From Enterobacter sp. Ag1 (GTDB lineage Bacteria > Pseudomonadota > Gammaproteobacteria > Enterobacterales > Enterobacteriaceae), in contig AKXM01000034.1 in NCBI GenBank assembly GCA_000277545.1, positions 62,001 through 126,000 on the forward strand: a stretch of DNA of 64,000 nt, in the 5' to 3' direction. Below are positions 19,090 to 27,695 of the stretch, one piece after another. Position numbers and translations under genes: made by a program. Positions within the stretch are counted from its first letter, which is position 1, and every line of letters begins with the position of its first letter. The notes beneath the pieces are model-generated. The model worked only from the letters and a program-made list of their open reading frames with translations. It made no database searches and was not told the DNA's origin.

Positions 19090-19888
19090 GCCACAAGACA
19101 AGGGCATAGAGCTGACTCGCTACCATGCCCATCAACGTCACGCGCTGCGAAATATGACTTTCTTGCGCCCCGGTTTTTGCCTGGTGCTCCGGGGCACAAA
19201 GATCATGGATCTGCCCGGCGGGAAATGCAGTGCGGGCAGCAACAGCCTGATCTTTTATGCCCCACATGAGCACATTCCCATGCAGCACATTCCGGATGAT
19301 TCAGGTTACGAGGCGCTTGTTGTCTCGTTTTCCGCTTCGGCACTGGCTGAGTTTAACGCCCGCTACAGGGATGTCACTGCGGCCTGTAGACTAATAACCA
19401 CCACTGCTCCAGTGCCGCTTAGTCCAGACATCCACGAAGCATGGCAGCGGCTGATCCGCGCCGCGTCCGTCGGAGAGCCCGCCCCGCTGTTGAATTATCA
19501 TTTAGAAGGGGTACTGCTGCGCCTGGCGCTAGCCGGCTATAGCGTTGCAGCCAAAGCGCCGTTATTCACACTCAGCCAGCAGATAACGGCCCACATCGCC
19601 GAAGATCCCGCCGTGCCCCATACTCTGGAACACTTTGCCCAGCGGCTTGGCCTGAGCCTTTCAACGCTGAACCGGCGAATCAAAGCGGAGGGGCAGAGCT
19701 TTCGTCAGCTCCAGGAGGACGTCCGGCTTTCCCTTGCTATGGAATATGTGCAAACCACCGATACGCCCCTGGGGAGAATAGCGGAACAGGTCGGCTACGC
19801 CTCGCTGTCCCGTTTTATCAGTCGGTTTCGTCTTCGCTATAGCTTAACGCCCGGTGCGCTAAGAAAAGCGATTCACGGCCCTAAATAG
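19067..19888 (+). CDS. AraC-family regulator
   Basis: 273 residues. The C-terminal domain holds two helix-turn-helices, the first at LEHFAQRLGLSLSTLNRRIK and the second ending in IAEQVGYASLSRFISRFR. The N-terminal cupin-like region is poorly conserved. The frame opens at ATG 19067 inside the end of the YbhB-like gene; a GGAG motif lies 13 bases before it. If that start is right the two genes are translationally coupled. The 3' end overlaps the convergent hydrolase gene by 8 bases. Confidence 0.85.
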   Translation: MVLPVKNKPQDKGIELTRYHAHQRHALRNMTFLRPGFCLVLRGTKIMDLPGGKCSAGSNSLIFYAPHEHIPMQHIPDDSGYEALVVSFSASALAEFNARYRDVTAACRLITTTAPVPLSPDIHEAWQRLIRAASVGEPAPLLNYHLEGVLLRLALAGYSVAAKAPLFTLSQQITAHIAEDPAVPHTLEHFAQRLGLSLSTLNRRIKAEGQSFRQLQEDVRLSLAMEYVQTTDTPLGRIAEQVGYASLSRFISRFRLRYSLTPGALRKAIHGPK

Positions 19889-20825
19889 AGACAGGCTGGA
19901 ACGGTAGCCCCAGAGACTCGACAAAGGCTTTAACCTGCGGATACCAGAGATTGACGCCCGATTTGCTGTCGGCAAAGTCGTGGGAGTTTTTGCCGAAGGT
20001 GCCGATATCGATCATTCGGGCATGCCCGGCGTCGCCCTCCGCGTTGCGGGTGTAGGCATTAAACATTTGCTCCGGCATCGGCTGCGGCCAGAGCTGGTCA
20101 TTATCGCCATAGAACCAAACCGAAGGGTAGCGAGCCTGTTTGCCTATCGCGCCATAGGTGCGTACCAGATTTTGCTGCCAGCCTTCACATTTTGGCTGGC
20201 GCAGACCGCCCGAGAAATTAATCACGCCCAGCACGCCGGGGAGTGGATGCGTACTCAGCGCCATAGTCACTAGCCCGCCGTCAGACTGGCCGGCAATCAC
20301 AATGCGTGAGCGGTCAACGTAGGGCAGTTTGACCAGTTCCTTGAGGGCGGCAGCCACGCCATCTGCTTCATCAAACGCGTGACGACGCACATCGCATCCG
20401 TCTTTCGGGTAGTCGCCGCCGGAGGCCGCAAAACCTTCCCGCATCGGAATCGCGACCGCAAATCCCCGATGAACAAATACTGAGGCAATCTCCAGGTGAC
20501 GGGAACGCGGCTGCGTGCGCGCATTGCCCGGATTTTTACCGTGGTTCATCAACAGCAGGGGAAAAGGCCCATTGCCCGGAGGCTTATACAGCGTGGTTTC
20601 CAGCTCAACGGTTTTACCCTCTATTTGCACGGGCAACATCACAATCTGCTCATTGAGCTGGCGATCCAGCTTCAGGGAAGATGAAGCGTTATTACTGGCG
20701 GAACTGCAGCCGCTGACGCTGAGAAGAAGTGCCGCAACCGGCAGCCCGGTGAAGAGATGAAACAAAGAACCGGAGCGCTGTGGCTCCTGAAATAGAGGTG
20801 CTATCAGCCACTTCAAAGAACCCAT
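19881..20825 (-). CDS. alpha/beta hydrolase lipoprotein, dienelactone-hydrolase-like
   Basis: 314 residues. A hydrophobic segment ends in the lipobox-like LSVSGCSS at about residue 40, so this is a probable lipoprotein with an unusually long charged lead; a start further in cannot be excluded, though AGGG precedes ATG 20825. The catalytic part has LMNHGKNPG, the nucleophile elbow AGQSDGGLV and late acidic and His residues (FYGDNDQLWP, GKNSHDF). The substrate is unknown. It converges with the AraC gene. Confidence 0.8.
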   Translation of the reverse strand: MGSLKWLIAPLFQEPQRSGSLFHLFTGLPVAALLLSVSGCSSASNNASSSLKLDRQLNEQIVMLPVQIEGKTVELETTLYKPPGNGPFPLLLMNHGKNPGNARTQPRSRHLEIASVFVHRGFAVAIPMREGFAASGGDYPKDGCDVRRHAFDEADGVAAALKELVKLPYVDRSRIVIAGQSDGGLVTMALSTHPLPGVLGVINFSGGLRQPKCEGWQQNLVRTYGAIGKQARYPSVWFYGDNDQLWPQPMPEQMFNAYTRNAEGDAGHARMIDIGTFGKNSHDFADSKSGVNLWYPQVKAFVESLGLPFQPVSI

Positions 20826-20858
20826 CTGTTTACCCTGACAAAAAATACTGCGGTTGAA

Positions 20859-21506
20859 TTATGCCGTGTCGTCAACGGACGGCTGTTGTTTTGCATACAA
20901 ATAAACCGATGCCCGGGAAACGCCCAGATGCTGCGCCACGGTCTCCATCGACTTACGGATATCCAGTAATCCTTCTTTTTTCAGCGTCTGCAACAGCTCA
21001 ATTCTTTCTGAAGTTTTCAGCGCGCGCGGCGTGGTGGCTATGCCAGCCGCATAACGATCGATTCTCAGCCGGATGGCTTCGGAACCTGCGGGTTCAATAT
21101 GTTCTTCCACCGGGCCGGGACTGGTGTCGGTGAAGCGAGCGAGTGCGCTTTGCATCCCTCTGAACAAGGTCATATCCAGGTTGAGGCAAAGGGCGGCGAC
21201 ATAGTTCCCGGCATCATCTTTCAGCCCAATCGAGGTGCTTTTCACCGGGCGTCCGTCGGCAAACTGGTTGGCATAATTGGCGATCACCGCCGGGAAATCA
21301 GGGGAGGCGATGCGCGCCAGCCCCATTTCCGTGGCGCCCTGGCCAACCTCGCGGCCAGACAGGTTGTTGTGGATGGAGAGAATAGAGTGCTCGGGCTGCG
21401 TCAGGTCGTGCACCACCACCTCGCAAAAAGGCGCGAAGGTTTCACTCAACCCCTGGGCGATGTTTTCGAGCTGGTCGAGCAGGGCACTGTTTTCTGATTT
21501 TGACAC
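20859..21506 (-). CDS. YheO/DauR-type transcriptional regulator
   Basis: 215 residues. The N-terminal half is a YheO-type PAS-like domain (FAPFCEVVVHDLTQPEHSI and GLKDDAGNYVAALCLNLD); the C-terminal half is a helix-turn-helix with METVAQHLGVSRASVYLYAK. Known relatives include DauR, a regulator of D-amino-acid catabolism. The start is GTG 21506, preceded by AGGAG. It follows the dehydratase gene by 20 bases and is the third gene of a RidA-dehydratase-regulator operon, so it probably senses the substrate or product of that enzyme. Confidence 0.85.
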   Translation of the reverse strand: MSKSENSALLDQLENIAQGLSETFAPFCEVVVHDLTQPEHSILSIHNNLSGREVGQGATEMGLARIASPDFPAVIANYANQFADGRPVKSTSIGLKDDAGNYVAALCLNLDMTLFRGMQSALARFTDTSPGPVEEHIEPAGSEAIRLRIDRYAAGIATTPRALKTSERIELLQTLKKEGLLDIRKSMETVAQHLGVSRASVYLYAKQQPSVDDTA

Positions 21507-21526
21507 TCTATTTCTCCTGTTAATAA

Positions 21527-22501
21527 TTAACGCGCGCCGACGAGGTACTCAGCGTAGCGGCTGATATCGACGTTGCCGCCGCTGATGATAATCCCGATTC
21601 GCTTCCCGCGCAGGCTCTCTTTCATTCCGCGCGCGGCGGCAAAGCCAAGGCAGCCCGTCGGCTCGACCACCATTTTCATCCGCTCGGCGAAAAACTTCAT
21701 CGAATCGATCAGCTCTTCATCAGTGGCGGTGAAAATGTCGTCCACGTTCTGGCAAATCATCTGGAAGGTATAGTCCCCGAGGAAGGTGGTTTGTGCGCCG
21801 TCGGCGATAGTTTTGGGCGTATCAATCCGCACAATTTGTCGATGCCGGAGTGACTGCTGGGCATCGTTCCCGGCTTCCGGCTCCACGCCGTAGACTTTGC
21901 AGTTGGGGGAAAGGTGGCGCGCCGCCAGCGAACAGCCGGAAATCAACCCGCCGCCGCCCAGGCAGACAAACAGCGCGTCCAGCTCGCCAACTTCGTCGAA
22001 CAGCTCTTTCGCCGCGGTGCCCTGGCCGGCAATGACGTGCGGGTGATCGTAAGGCGGGATCAGCGTCAGGCCATATTTGTCAGCCAGATCTTTGCCGATT
22101 TGCTGGCGGTCTTCGGTGTAGCGGTTATAGAGAATGACTTTGCCGCCGTATTCGCGCGTGGCGGCAATTTTAGCCGCCGGAGCATCTTCCGGCATCACGA
22201 TGGTGGCCGGGATCCCCAGCAGCCTTGCGGAGAGCGCAATCGCCTGGGCGTGGTTCCCGGAGGAGAAGGCCACCACGCCAGCTTTTTTTTGCTCCGGCGT
22301 AAACTGAGCGAGAGCGTTCATGGCCCCACGGAACTTAAACGCCCCCATTCGCTGGTAGTTTTCGCACTTGAAAAAGACTTCGGCACCAAACTCTTCATTC
22401 ACGGTACGGGACGTCATGACCGGGGTGCGGTTGGCATGGCCTGCAATGCGCTGAGCCGCCGCGACCACATCTTCATAAACAGGGAGAACTAATTCACTCA
22501 T
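21527..22501 (-). CDS. PLP-dependent serine/threonine-type dehydratase
   Basis: 324 residues, the size of the catalytic domain without an ACT regulatory domain. The PLP lysine lies in GAFKFRGAMNAL, the substrate loop is SSGNHAQAIA and the phosphate-binding glycine loop is GGGGLISG. Such enzymes release ammonia from L-serine, L-threonine or threo-3-hydroxyaspartate; the exact substrate cannot be told here. The neighbouring RidA protein would clear the reactive enamine/imine intermediate and the YheO-type protein would regulate. AAGGTGG precedes the ATG. Confidence 0.9.
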   Translation of the reverse strand: MSELVLPVYEDVVAAAQRIAGHANRTPVMTSRTVNEEFGAEVFFKCENYQRMGAFKFRGAMNALAQFTPEQKKAGVVAFSSGNHAQAIALSARLLGIPATIVMPEDAPAAKIAATREYGGKVILYNRYTEDRQQIGKDLADKYGLTLIPPYDHPHVIAGQGTAAKELFDEVGELDALFVCLGGGGLISGCSLAARHLSPNCKVYGVEPEAGNDAQQSLRHRQIVRIDTPKTIADGAQTTFLGDYTFQMICQNVDDIFTATDEELIDSMKFFAERMKMVVEPTGCLGFAAARGMKESLRGKRIGIIISGGNVDISRYAEYLVGAR

Positions 22502-22524
22502 TTTGCCACCTTTAAACGGTTGTC

Positions 22525-22914
22525 TTATTCAGAGAGCGCCACGGCTTCAATTTCGAGCGCCGCGCCGTAATGGAGTTGTGCCACGCCGGCCACCGCGCGA
22601 GAAGGGCGATGCTGACCGATCCACGCCGCATAAATGCTGTTAAACAGCGGCCAGAGGTTGATATCAGTGATGTACACCCTTACAGAGACAAGATGTTGTT
22701 TTGTCACGCCCGCGCAGGCCAGGCAAGATTCAATATTCTGCAGCACCAGTTGAGCCTGTTCTTCGAAGGGCGCTTCGCAGCGAGGCGTGCCGTCCGCCGC
22801 CACGGGAAGCTGACCGGAAATAAACACCAAACCGCCTGCAGTGGCGGTATGGGAATAGTGCCCCACGGGGGCAGGAACCTGTTCGATATTGCGCAGCGTA
22901 ATGTTCGGGGCCAT
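22525..22914 (-). CDS. RidA-family enamine/imine deaminase
   Basis: 129 residues. It has the family patterns GHYSHTATAGGLVFISGQLP, NIESCLACAG and the late Arg-containing PSRAVAGVAQLHYGA that binds the substrate carboxylate. RidA proteins hydrolyse reactive enamines and imines made by PLP dehydratases, which fits the next gene 23 bases downstream. The start is ATG 22914 with GAGAGGA just upstream; a start four codons earlier is possible. Confidence 0.9.
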   Translation of the reverse strand: MAPNITLRNIEQVPAPVGHYSHTATAGGLVFISGQLPVAADGTPRCEAPFEEQAQLVLQNIESCLACAGVTKQHLVSVRVYITDINLWPLFNSIYAAWIGQHRPSRAVAGVAQLHYGAALEIEAVALSE

Positions 22915-22935
22915 GTATCCTCTCAAGCGCGGTCA

Positions 22936-22968
22936 GATTTAGACAAACAATCTATATTTGGACTAAAT
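22936..22968. promoter_or_regulatory. inverted repeat upstream of the RidA operon
   Basis: ATTTAG (22937-22942) and CTAAAT (22963-22968) are inverted repeats with a 20-base spacer, about 20-55 bases before the RidA start. It is a candidate site for the YheO-type regulator encoded in the operon; support is only position and symmetry. Confidence 0.3.
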
Positions 22969-23122
22969 GTCGATCAAGAAGTTTTCAACATGGAAAGCAG
23001 CAAGGGGGATCGGGGTGAACTGGGAGGGAGGAGAAAGCCCGGATCGCGGCCGTTAGGGCGGGAAGTGCCAATGTGTTACTATAATAAAAAACGGGGTCTT
23101 AAGGGTTAGGGATTATAACTAT

Positions 23123-23569
23123 ATGAGATTTTATGGCATTGAATATCTACAAACGCAGTCTAATATTAATGATTATTTAAAATACATCATTATATTTAGT
23201 ACTTTATTTATCCTGATCGTTTTTTTTAGCCTGTACATGCGTCATCGCTTACAAACCAAATATCGAGATCTAACAATTATAGTATTTTTATTTTTACTCT
23301 TCATTTCGGGTGTTCAGTATGCAGATTATACTGACAGTCAAAATATACACTCTCAATCATCACAAATGGTGAGTTTTGTTAAATTGCTATCAAAAGAAAA
23401 AGAAGTGGGTATGGATTCTATATTTTCAAACTCAGTACAGCTCTCGGATGGCATCATCATTAAAATTAATGATCTTTACTATCGCGTCAATTTAAGCCCG
23501 GATCAAAAAACATATAGTTTAGTTGAGGTGTCGTTAGTAAACCCAGGCATAGAAATCATAAAAAACTGA
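23123..23569 (+). CDS. DUF3290 membrane protein
   Basis: 148 residues. Two transmembrane helices (about 19-42 and 52-66) are followed by a soluble C-terminal domain. It matches my recollection of the DUF3290 family of Firmicutes, including the central block RHRLQTKYRDL and the late DLYYRVNLS. The gene is strongly AT-rich compared with the flanks. It lies 9 bases upstream of the DUF421 gene, the same pairing seen in lactobacilli and relatives. The function is unknown. Confidence 0.8.
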   Translation: MRFYGIEYLQTQSNINDYLKYIIIFSTLFILIVFFSLYMRHRLQTKYRDLTIIVFLFLLFISGVQYADYTDSQNIHSQSSQMVSFVKLLSKEKEVGMDSIFSNSVQLSDGIIIKINDLYYRVNLSPDQKTYSLVEVSLVNPGIEIIKN

Positions 23570-23578
23570 GGAACAGAA

Positions 23579-24214
23579 ATGATAATTTATACGCCGATCA
23601 TGATAAAATTGGGCTTGGGGATACTGTGTCTGATTATTCAAATAAATCTCATGGGGAAGGGCAATCTGGCGCCTTCATCCGCAATGGATCAGGTTCAAAA
23701 CTATGTGCTCGGGGGGATTATCGGTGGCGTAATTTATAATGAATCGATAACAGTACTGCAGTTTGTTTTGGTGTTAATTATATGGACCTTCCTCGTCTTT
23801 GTCCTTAAGTTTTTAAAAGAGAATAATCGGCTAGTTAAAAGAATTATTGATGGCAAACCAATCACCCTGGTACATAATGGCAGTGTCAATGTTAGGGAGT
23901 GTTTACGCAATGGTGTTTCTGCGAATGATTTGATGTTCAAGTTAAGGGCGAATGGCATTTATGAAATAGAACAATTGAAGCGAGTAGTTCTCGAGCAGAA
24001 TGGGCAATTAACCATTATACAAAGTGGTGATGAGAATATACGCTACCCAATTATAGTTGATGGTTTAGCTAACCATGATTTACTCGAAATCCTTAACAAG
24101 GACAACGCCTGGTTAGAAAATGAAGTTATCAAGCAAGGCTTTAATAAAATTAGCGAAGTCTATTTGGGCGAGTATCTGTCCGGCAGGATTAATTTATACG
24201 GATATGAAAAGTAG
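23579..24214 (+). CDS. DUF421 (YetF/YdfR-type) membrane protein
   Basis: 211 residues. Hydrophobic helices occupy about residues 7-25, 40-58 and 60-80, followed by the DUF421 soluble domain containing IDGKPITLVHNG and LMFKLRANGIYEIEQLKRVVLEQNG. Related Bacillus proteins (YetF, YdfR/YdfS) are spore or membrane proteins of uncertain role. It is AT-rich and coupled to the DUF3290 gene; the two probably make one membrane complex (inference). The pair lies between the RidA operon and the e(P4) phosphatase gene without any mobility gene nearby. Confidence 0.82.
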   Translation: MIIYTPIMIKLGLGILCLIIQINLMGKGNLAPSSAMDQVQNYVLGGIIGGVIYNESITVLQFVLVLIIWTFLVFVLKFLKENNRLVKRIIDGKPITLVHNGSVNVRECLRNGVSANDLMFKLRANGIYEIEQLKRVVLEQNGQLTIIQSGDENIRYPIIVDGLANHDLLEILNKDNAWLENEVIKQGFNKISEVYLGEYLSGRINLYGYEK

Positions 24215-24287
24215 TTGCCAAAATCAAGCTCTTTACCTACTGGATTATAGATAAAGTAAATGTGTTTCATCCTTTAACTATCACTCT

Positions 24288-24311
24288 AAAAACCCCACCG
24301 CATGGGTGGGG
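24288..24311 (-). terminator. rho-independent terminator of the e(P4) phosphatase gene
   Basis: Minus strand CCCCACC-CATGC-GGTGGGG (7-base-pair stem, 5-base loop) followed by five Ts, 13 bases after the stop codon. The plus-strand T-run is missing, so it should mainly serve the minus-strand gene. Confidence 0.85.
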
Positions 24312-24323
24312 TTGCCAGAAAAC

Positions 24324-25130
24324 TTATTTCCCGGACCAGGTACGCAGTGCGTTTTCGCGCGCTTCGGCCTGCTGGGCAGTATTCAGCTTGTAGTAATTTG
24401 GCGCTAAAGCACCTTCCCAGTCGCCGTACATTGGGTTCGGCAGCACAATGAACTGGGTGCCAAACTTGCCGCGGTTATCGCTGGCAAACTGCTGACGCTG
24501 GGACTGATCCTTGTGGTAAGTCGCTTTGCCAAAGTCATTCAGGTTGTCGCCGATGTACATCACTACGTCATAGCCTTCAGCTTTGATCGCATCGAAACGG
24601 GCCTGCTTGTTGGAGCTGTCGGTTTTCAGGCGCACGGTTTTGTCGCTCACGCCGGTAAAGCCCAGAGCTTTCATGTTGGCGACGGTGGCGTCAAAGTCTT
24701 TGCTGTCGCGGTTGGACACATAGAACATCGTGCCGCCGTGGCTGTTCACGTAGTTAGCAAAATCCACCGCGCCCGGGACGGCCAGCGCCTGGCGAGCCTG
24801 AGTCCACTGGGACCAGGTTTTGTCGTCAAACGCTTTGTTATTTTTGGCCTGCCACGCGCTGTAGGCGCTATTGTCGAGCATGGTTTCATCCAGATCGACG
24901 ATAACGGCCCGCATAGCGTTACCCTGTTTAGCGGATTGATCCCACGCGGCGCGAGCGCTGTTAAACGACTGGTACGCCAGCGCGCGGTATTCGCCGGATT
25001 GCTGGAACCAGTCCACCGCCATCACCGTCTGGCTCGCCAGTTTTTGATCCGCCGCCTGCTGCTGATTTGCACAACCCGTCAGGCTGACAAGCACCAGCGC
25101 CACCGCGCTACCCAATAAACTTTTCTTCAT
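24324..25130 (-). CDS. acid phosphatase/5'-nucleotidase lipoprotein, e(P4) family
   Basis: 268 residues. A lipoprotein signal ends in VSLTGCAN (Cys at about residue 20), so the protein should be outer-membrane anchored. The HAD class B/C-type motif DLDETMLDNSAYSAW carries the catalytic DxD pair, and YIGDNLNDFG carries the late acidic residues. Family members dephosphorylate nucleotides such as NMN so that the nucleoside can be taken up. The start is ATG 25130 preceded by AAGGAC; the longer open frame lacks one. It is divergent from the periplasmic Ppx/GppA-like gene. Confidence 0.92.
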   Translation of the reverse strand: MKKSLLGSAVALVLVSLTGCANQQQAADQKLASQTVMAVDWFQQSGEYRALAYQSFNSARAAWDQSAKQGNAMRAVIVDLDETMLDNSAYSAWQAKNNKAFDDKTWSQWTQARQALAVPGAVDFANYVNSHGGTMFYVSNRDSKDFDATVANMKALGFTGVSDKTVRLKTDSSNKQARFDAIKAEGYDVVMYIGDNLNDFGKATYHKDQSQRQQFASDNRGKFGTQFIVLPNPMYGDWEGALAPNYYKLNTAQQAEARENALRTWSGK

Positions 25131-25257
25131 TTTTATGTCCTTACCCTTGCTTTTATCATTAACGCCATTGATACCTGCCGGCCTCTGCACTGAACAATGC
25201 AGTGACTTTTTCTAACAAAATCAGCAGGTATTGTTAAAAAGTGTTTTACCGAATATT

Positions 25258-25280
25258 AAAGCTACGTTATCAATAGCTTT
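25258..25280. promoter_or_regulatory. inverted repeat before the Ppx/GppA-like gene
   Basis: AAAGCTA-N9-TAGCTTT, a perfect 7-base inverted repeat ending 27 bases before the chosen start. It could be an operator or a leader hairpin; there is no obvious Pho box. Confidence 0.35.
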
Positions 25281-25307
25281 TTAATGGATCGACACTGGAT
25301 ACTCAAT

Positions 25308-26327
25308 ATGACAAAAATATTTCGACGCAATTTTTTTTCCCTGATGGTGGTAGCGGCATTACCCGGCGTGAGCGTTGCGGCCCACGCAGCTGGCTGTGAG
25401 GAGACCAGGGCGGGCATCGACATGGGCTCCGGCACCACCAAGCTGGTGGTCGCCAAAGTGGATACCTGCCAGCAGCGCATCAACAAAGTGTTGTTCGAGG
25501 ATCAGCGTCCTATCGGTTTTAACGAAGATTTATCCAAATCTGCAGATAACACTCTCAGCCCAGCGATTCAACAGCAGGGGCAGACGGCGCTGCGCGAGCT
25601 AGCTGCAGAGGCCGCCCGCTATCATCCTGCTCGTTTTAACGGCGTGGCTACCGCTGTTTTTCGCAGCGCGTCTAACGCCCAGCAGACGATCGATGCCTTC
25701 AACCGTGCTGCTCCGGTGAATCTAAAAATTATTACTCAGGAACAAGAGGCCGAGCTGGGCTTCCTGTCCGCCAAAGCATCGATGCCCGTGCCGCTGCCAG
25801 ACGACCAGATGGTGGTCTGGGACATTGGCGGCGGGTCGATGCAAATGACGACCTGGCTGCAAAAACACGACAAATGGCAGCCGGAGATTTACCAGGGCAA
25901 GCTGGCCTCCGTCACGCTGAAGAACTACATCATCGACGTGGTGAAAAACAAAGATTTGCATGATGTCAGCTCGCCAAATCCGATTGGTTCCCTGCGTGAC
26001 GGCGTGCTGCGTTTTGTTCGCTTCTATGCCACCACTCACGTCAGCCCGGAGATGAAACAGGCGCTGGCTAAGCGTACCGTCGTGGGTATCGGTGGGGTGC
26101 ATGACTTCTCCGTCAGCAAGCAGCTCAATGAAAAGGTTTACACCCTCGCCGATCTACAAAAATCTTCCGCCAGCCAGGTCTGGAAAGGGGATTCAGAGCT
26201 GCGCGGGGATTACCGGGCCACGGACGTCAGCAACCTGCTACTGGTTCAGGGCTATATGGAAGCCCTGAAAATCCCTCAGGTGACCGTGGTGAAGGCCAAC
26301 CTCGTTCAGGGCGTGCTGATTCAGTAA
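25308..26327 (+). CDS. periplasmic Ppx/GppA-like phosphatase
   Basis: 339 residues. The core is a Ppx/GppA actin-like ATPase fold: AGIDMGSGTTKLVVAKVD opens the first phosphate loop, TAVFRSASNA follows, and VVWDIGGGSMQM is the second loop. Family members hydrolyse polyphosphate or pppGpp in the cytoplasm. Here an N-terminal basic and hydrophobic stretch ending AAHAAG looks like a Sec signal peptide, so the enzyme should be periplasmic, which is unusual. At 339 residues it lacks the C-terminal extension of full Ppx. ATG 25308 opens the signal peptide; an ATG eight codons upstream is also possible. Confidence 0.78.
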   Translation: MTKIFRRNFFSLMVVAALPGVSVAAHAAGCEETRAGIDMGSGTTKLVVAKVDTCQQRINKVLFEDQRPIGFNEDLSKSADNTLSPAIQQQGQTALRELAAEAARYHPARFNGVATAVFRSASNAQQTIDAFNRAAPVNLKIITQEQEAELGFLSAKASMPVPLPDDQMVVWDIGGGSMQMTTWLQKHDKWQPEIYQGKLASVTLKNYIIDVVKNKDLHDVSSPNPIGSLRDGVLRFVRFYATTHVSPEMKQALAKRTVVGIGGVHDFSVSKQLNEKVYTLADLQKSSASQVWKGDSELRGDYRATDVSNLLLVQGYMEALKIPQVTVVKANLVQGVLIQ

Positions 26328-26339
26328 CGTCTCATGCTT

Positions 26340-26370
26340 CAGGCGACGGCGATTTTCGTGCCGCCGCCTG
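26340..26370. terminator. GC-rich hairpin between convergent genes
   Basis: CAGGCGACGGC and GCCGCCGCCTG pair over 11 positions with one wobble and a 9-base loop. It sits between the convergent Ppx/GppA-like and MFS genes. No clear T-run follows, so termination efficiency is uncertain. Confidence 0.5.
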
Positions 26371-26375
26371 GGGCA

Positions 26376-27587
26376 CTAACCGCGTTTTTGCTGCCCGATC
26401 AGATGAATGATTAGCCCGATAAGGCTAAGCCCACCGCCCAGCATCGAAGCCAGTTCCCAGCCGCCGAGTCGCCACATCAGGCTCGCGCCCCAGGATCCCA
26501 GCGCGCCGCCGATAAACATGCCGCTCATAAAAACCGTATTGATACGGCTGCGGGCTTCCGGCCTCAGGGCATAGATCACGTGCTGGTTAGAGATCAGCGC
26601 CGACTGCTCACCCAGATCCATCAGGATGATGCCAATCACCAGCCCGGTGAGCGAAGTCCACAGCCCCAGCACCGCAAACGAGATAACCATCACCAGCGCC
26701 CCAAGCCCGATGACGGTATACGGTCCCCGGCGGTCGGCAATTCGCCCGGCAAGCGGCGCAACCAGGATGCCTACGGCACCCACAATGCCCATCAGACCGG
26801 CGACGTCTGCGCCAAGATGAAACGCGGCATGGAGCTGCAAGGCCAGAATGGTCCACAGGCCGATGAACGAGCCAAACAGCGCGGCCTGAATCCAGGTCGC
26901 CCGACGCAGCAGCGGTTCTTCCCGCCACAGAGAAACCAGCGAGCGCATCAGGGTCATGTAGCTCTGTTTATTACCGGACGTGTGGTGCGGCAGGGTAAAG
27001 AACAGCATCAGCCAGCCGAAAGCAGTTGCCACAGCACCGAGCCAGAAGGTCGCTCGCCAGCCCCAGTGATCGCCGCTAAAACCGCCCACGGCCCGGCCAA
27101 GCAGTATGCCGCACAACACGCCGCTCATTACCGTGCCGACCACCTGTCCACGGCGTTCCGGTTTAGCCAGCTCGGCGGCGAACGGCACTATTTGCTGGGC
27201 CACGGAGCCGGTTACGCCCACCGCAGCGGAGGCAATAATAATTGTGACAACATTGGGCGCTAAGGCCAGGCACGCCAGCGCTACCGCCAGCCCCGCAGAC
27301 TGGCAAAGGATCAGCGTGCGGCGGTTAATCTTGTCGCCCAGCGGTACAAGCAAGAACAAACCAAAGGCAAACCCAAGCTGCGTTGCCGTCGGCGCAAGGC
27401 TGACCAGCGCAAGCTGCCCCGGAAACGCCTGCTGAAGCAGTTCCAGCAGCGGCTGGTTGTAGTAGACATTGGCAACGAAAACCCCGCAGGCCAGCGCCAT
27501 GATCAGCAGCAGACTGGAGGTTAAAGGCGAATTCTTTTCCGCCTCGGGCGGACGATTCAGGGTGATGCTCAGGGGATTCTCCGACAT
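26376..27587 (-). CDS. MFS transporter, YgaY-like
   Basis: 403 residues, 12 hydrophobic segments, inner membrane. The loop 2-3 motif reads PLGDKINRRTLIL, and the opening GVFVANVYYNQPLLELL is typical of a DHA1-like drug or metabolite exporter group that includes YgaY. It is divergent from the large winged-helix/ATPase regulator gene (108 bases between starts), a frequent pairing, so control by that regulator is likely but not shown. Confidence 0.87.
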   Translation of the reverse strand: MSENPLSITLNRPPEAEKNSPLTSSLLLIMALACGVFVANVYYNQPLLELLQQAFPGQLALVSLAPTATQLGFAFGLFLLVPLGDKINRRTLILCQSAGLAVALACLALAPNVVTIIIASAAVGVTGSVAQQIVPFAAELAKPERRGQVVGTVMSGVLCGILLGRAVGGFSGDHWGWRATFWLGAVATAFGWLMLFFTLPHHTSGNKQSYMTLMRSLVSLWREEPLLRRATWIQAALFGSFIGLWTILALQLHAAFHLGADVAGLMGIVGAVGILVAPLAGRIADRRGPYTVIGLGALVMVISFAVLGLWTSLTGLVIGIILMDLGEQSALISNQHVIYALRPEARSRINTVFMSGMFIGGALGSWGASLMWRLGGWELASMLGGGLSLIGLIIHLIGQQKRG

Positions 27588-27695
27588 GATTTTTCTCTCT
27601 GGGAATGACGAGTCCTGATGCTGAATGATTGTCCGCCCGCAATCTTTGCCCTAGAATTTCAGACTTCTGAAATCACCTGAAAAGCGACCGTTCTT

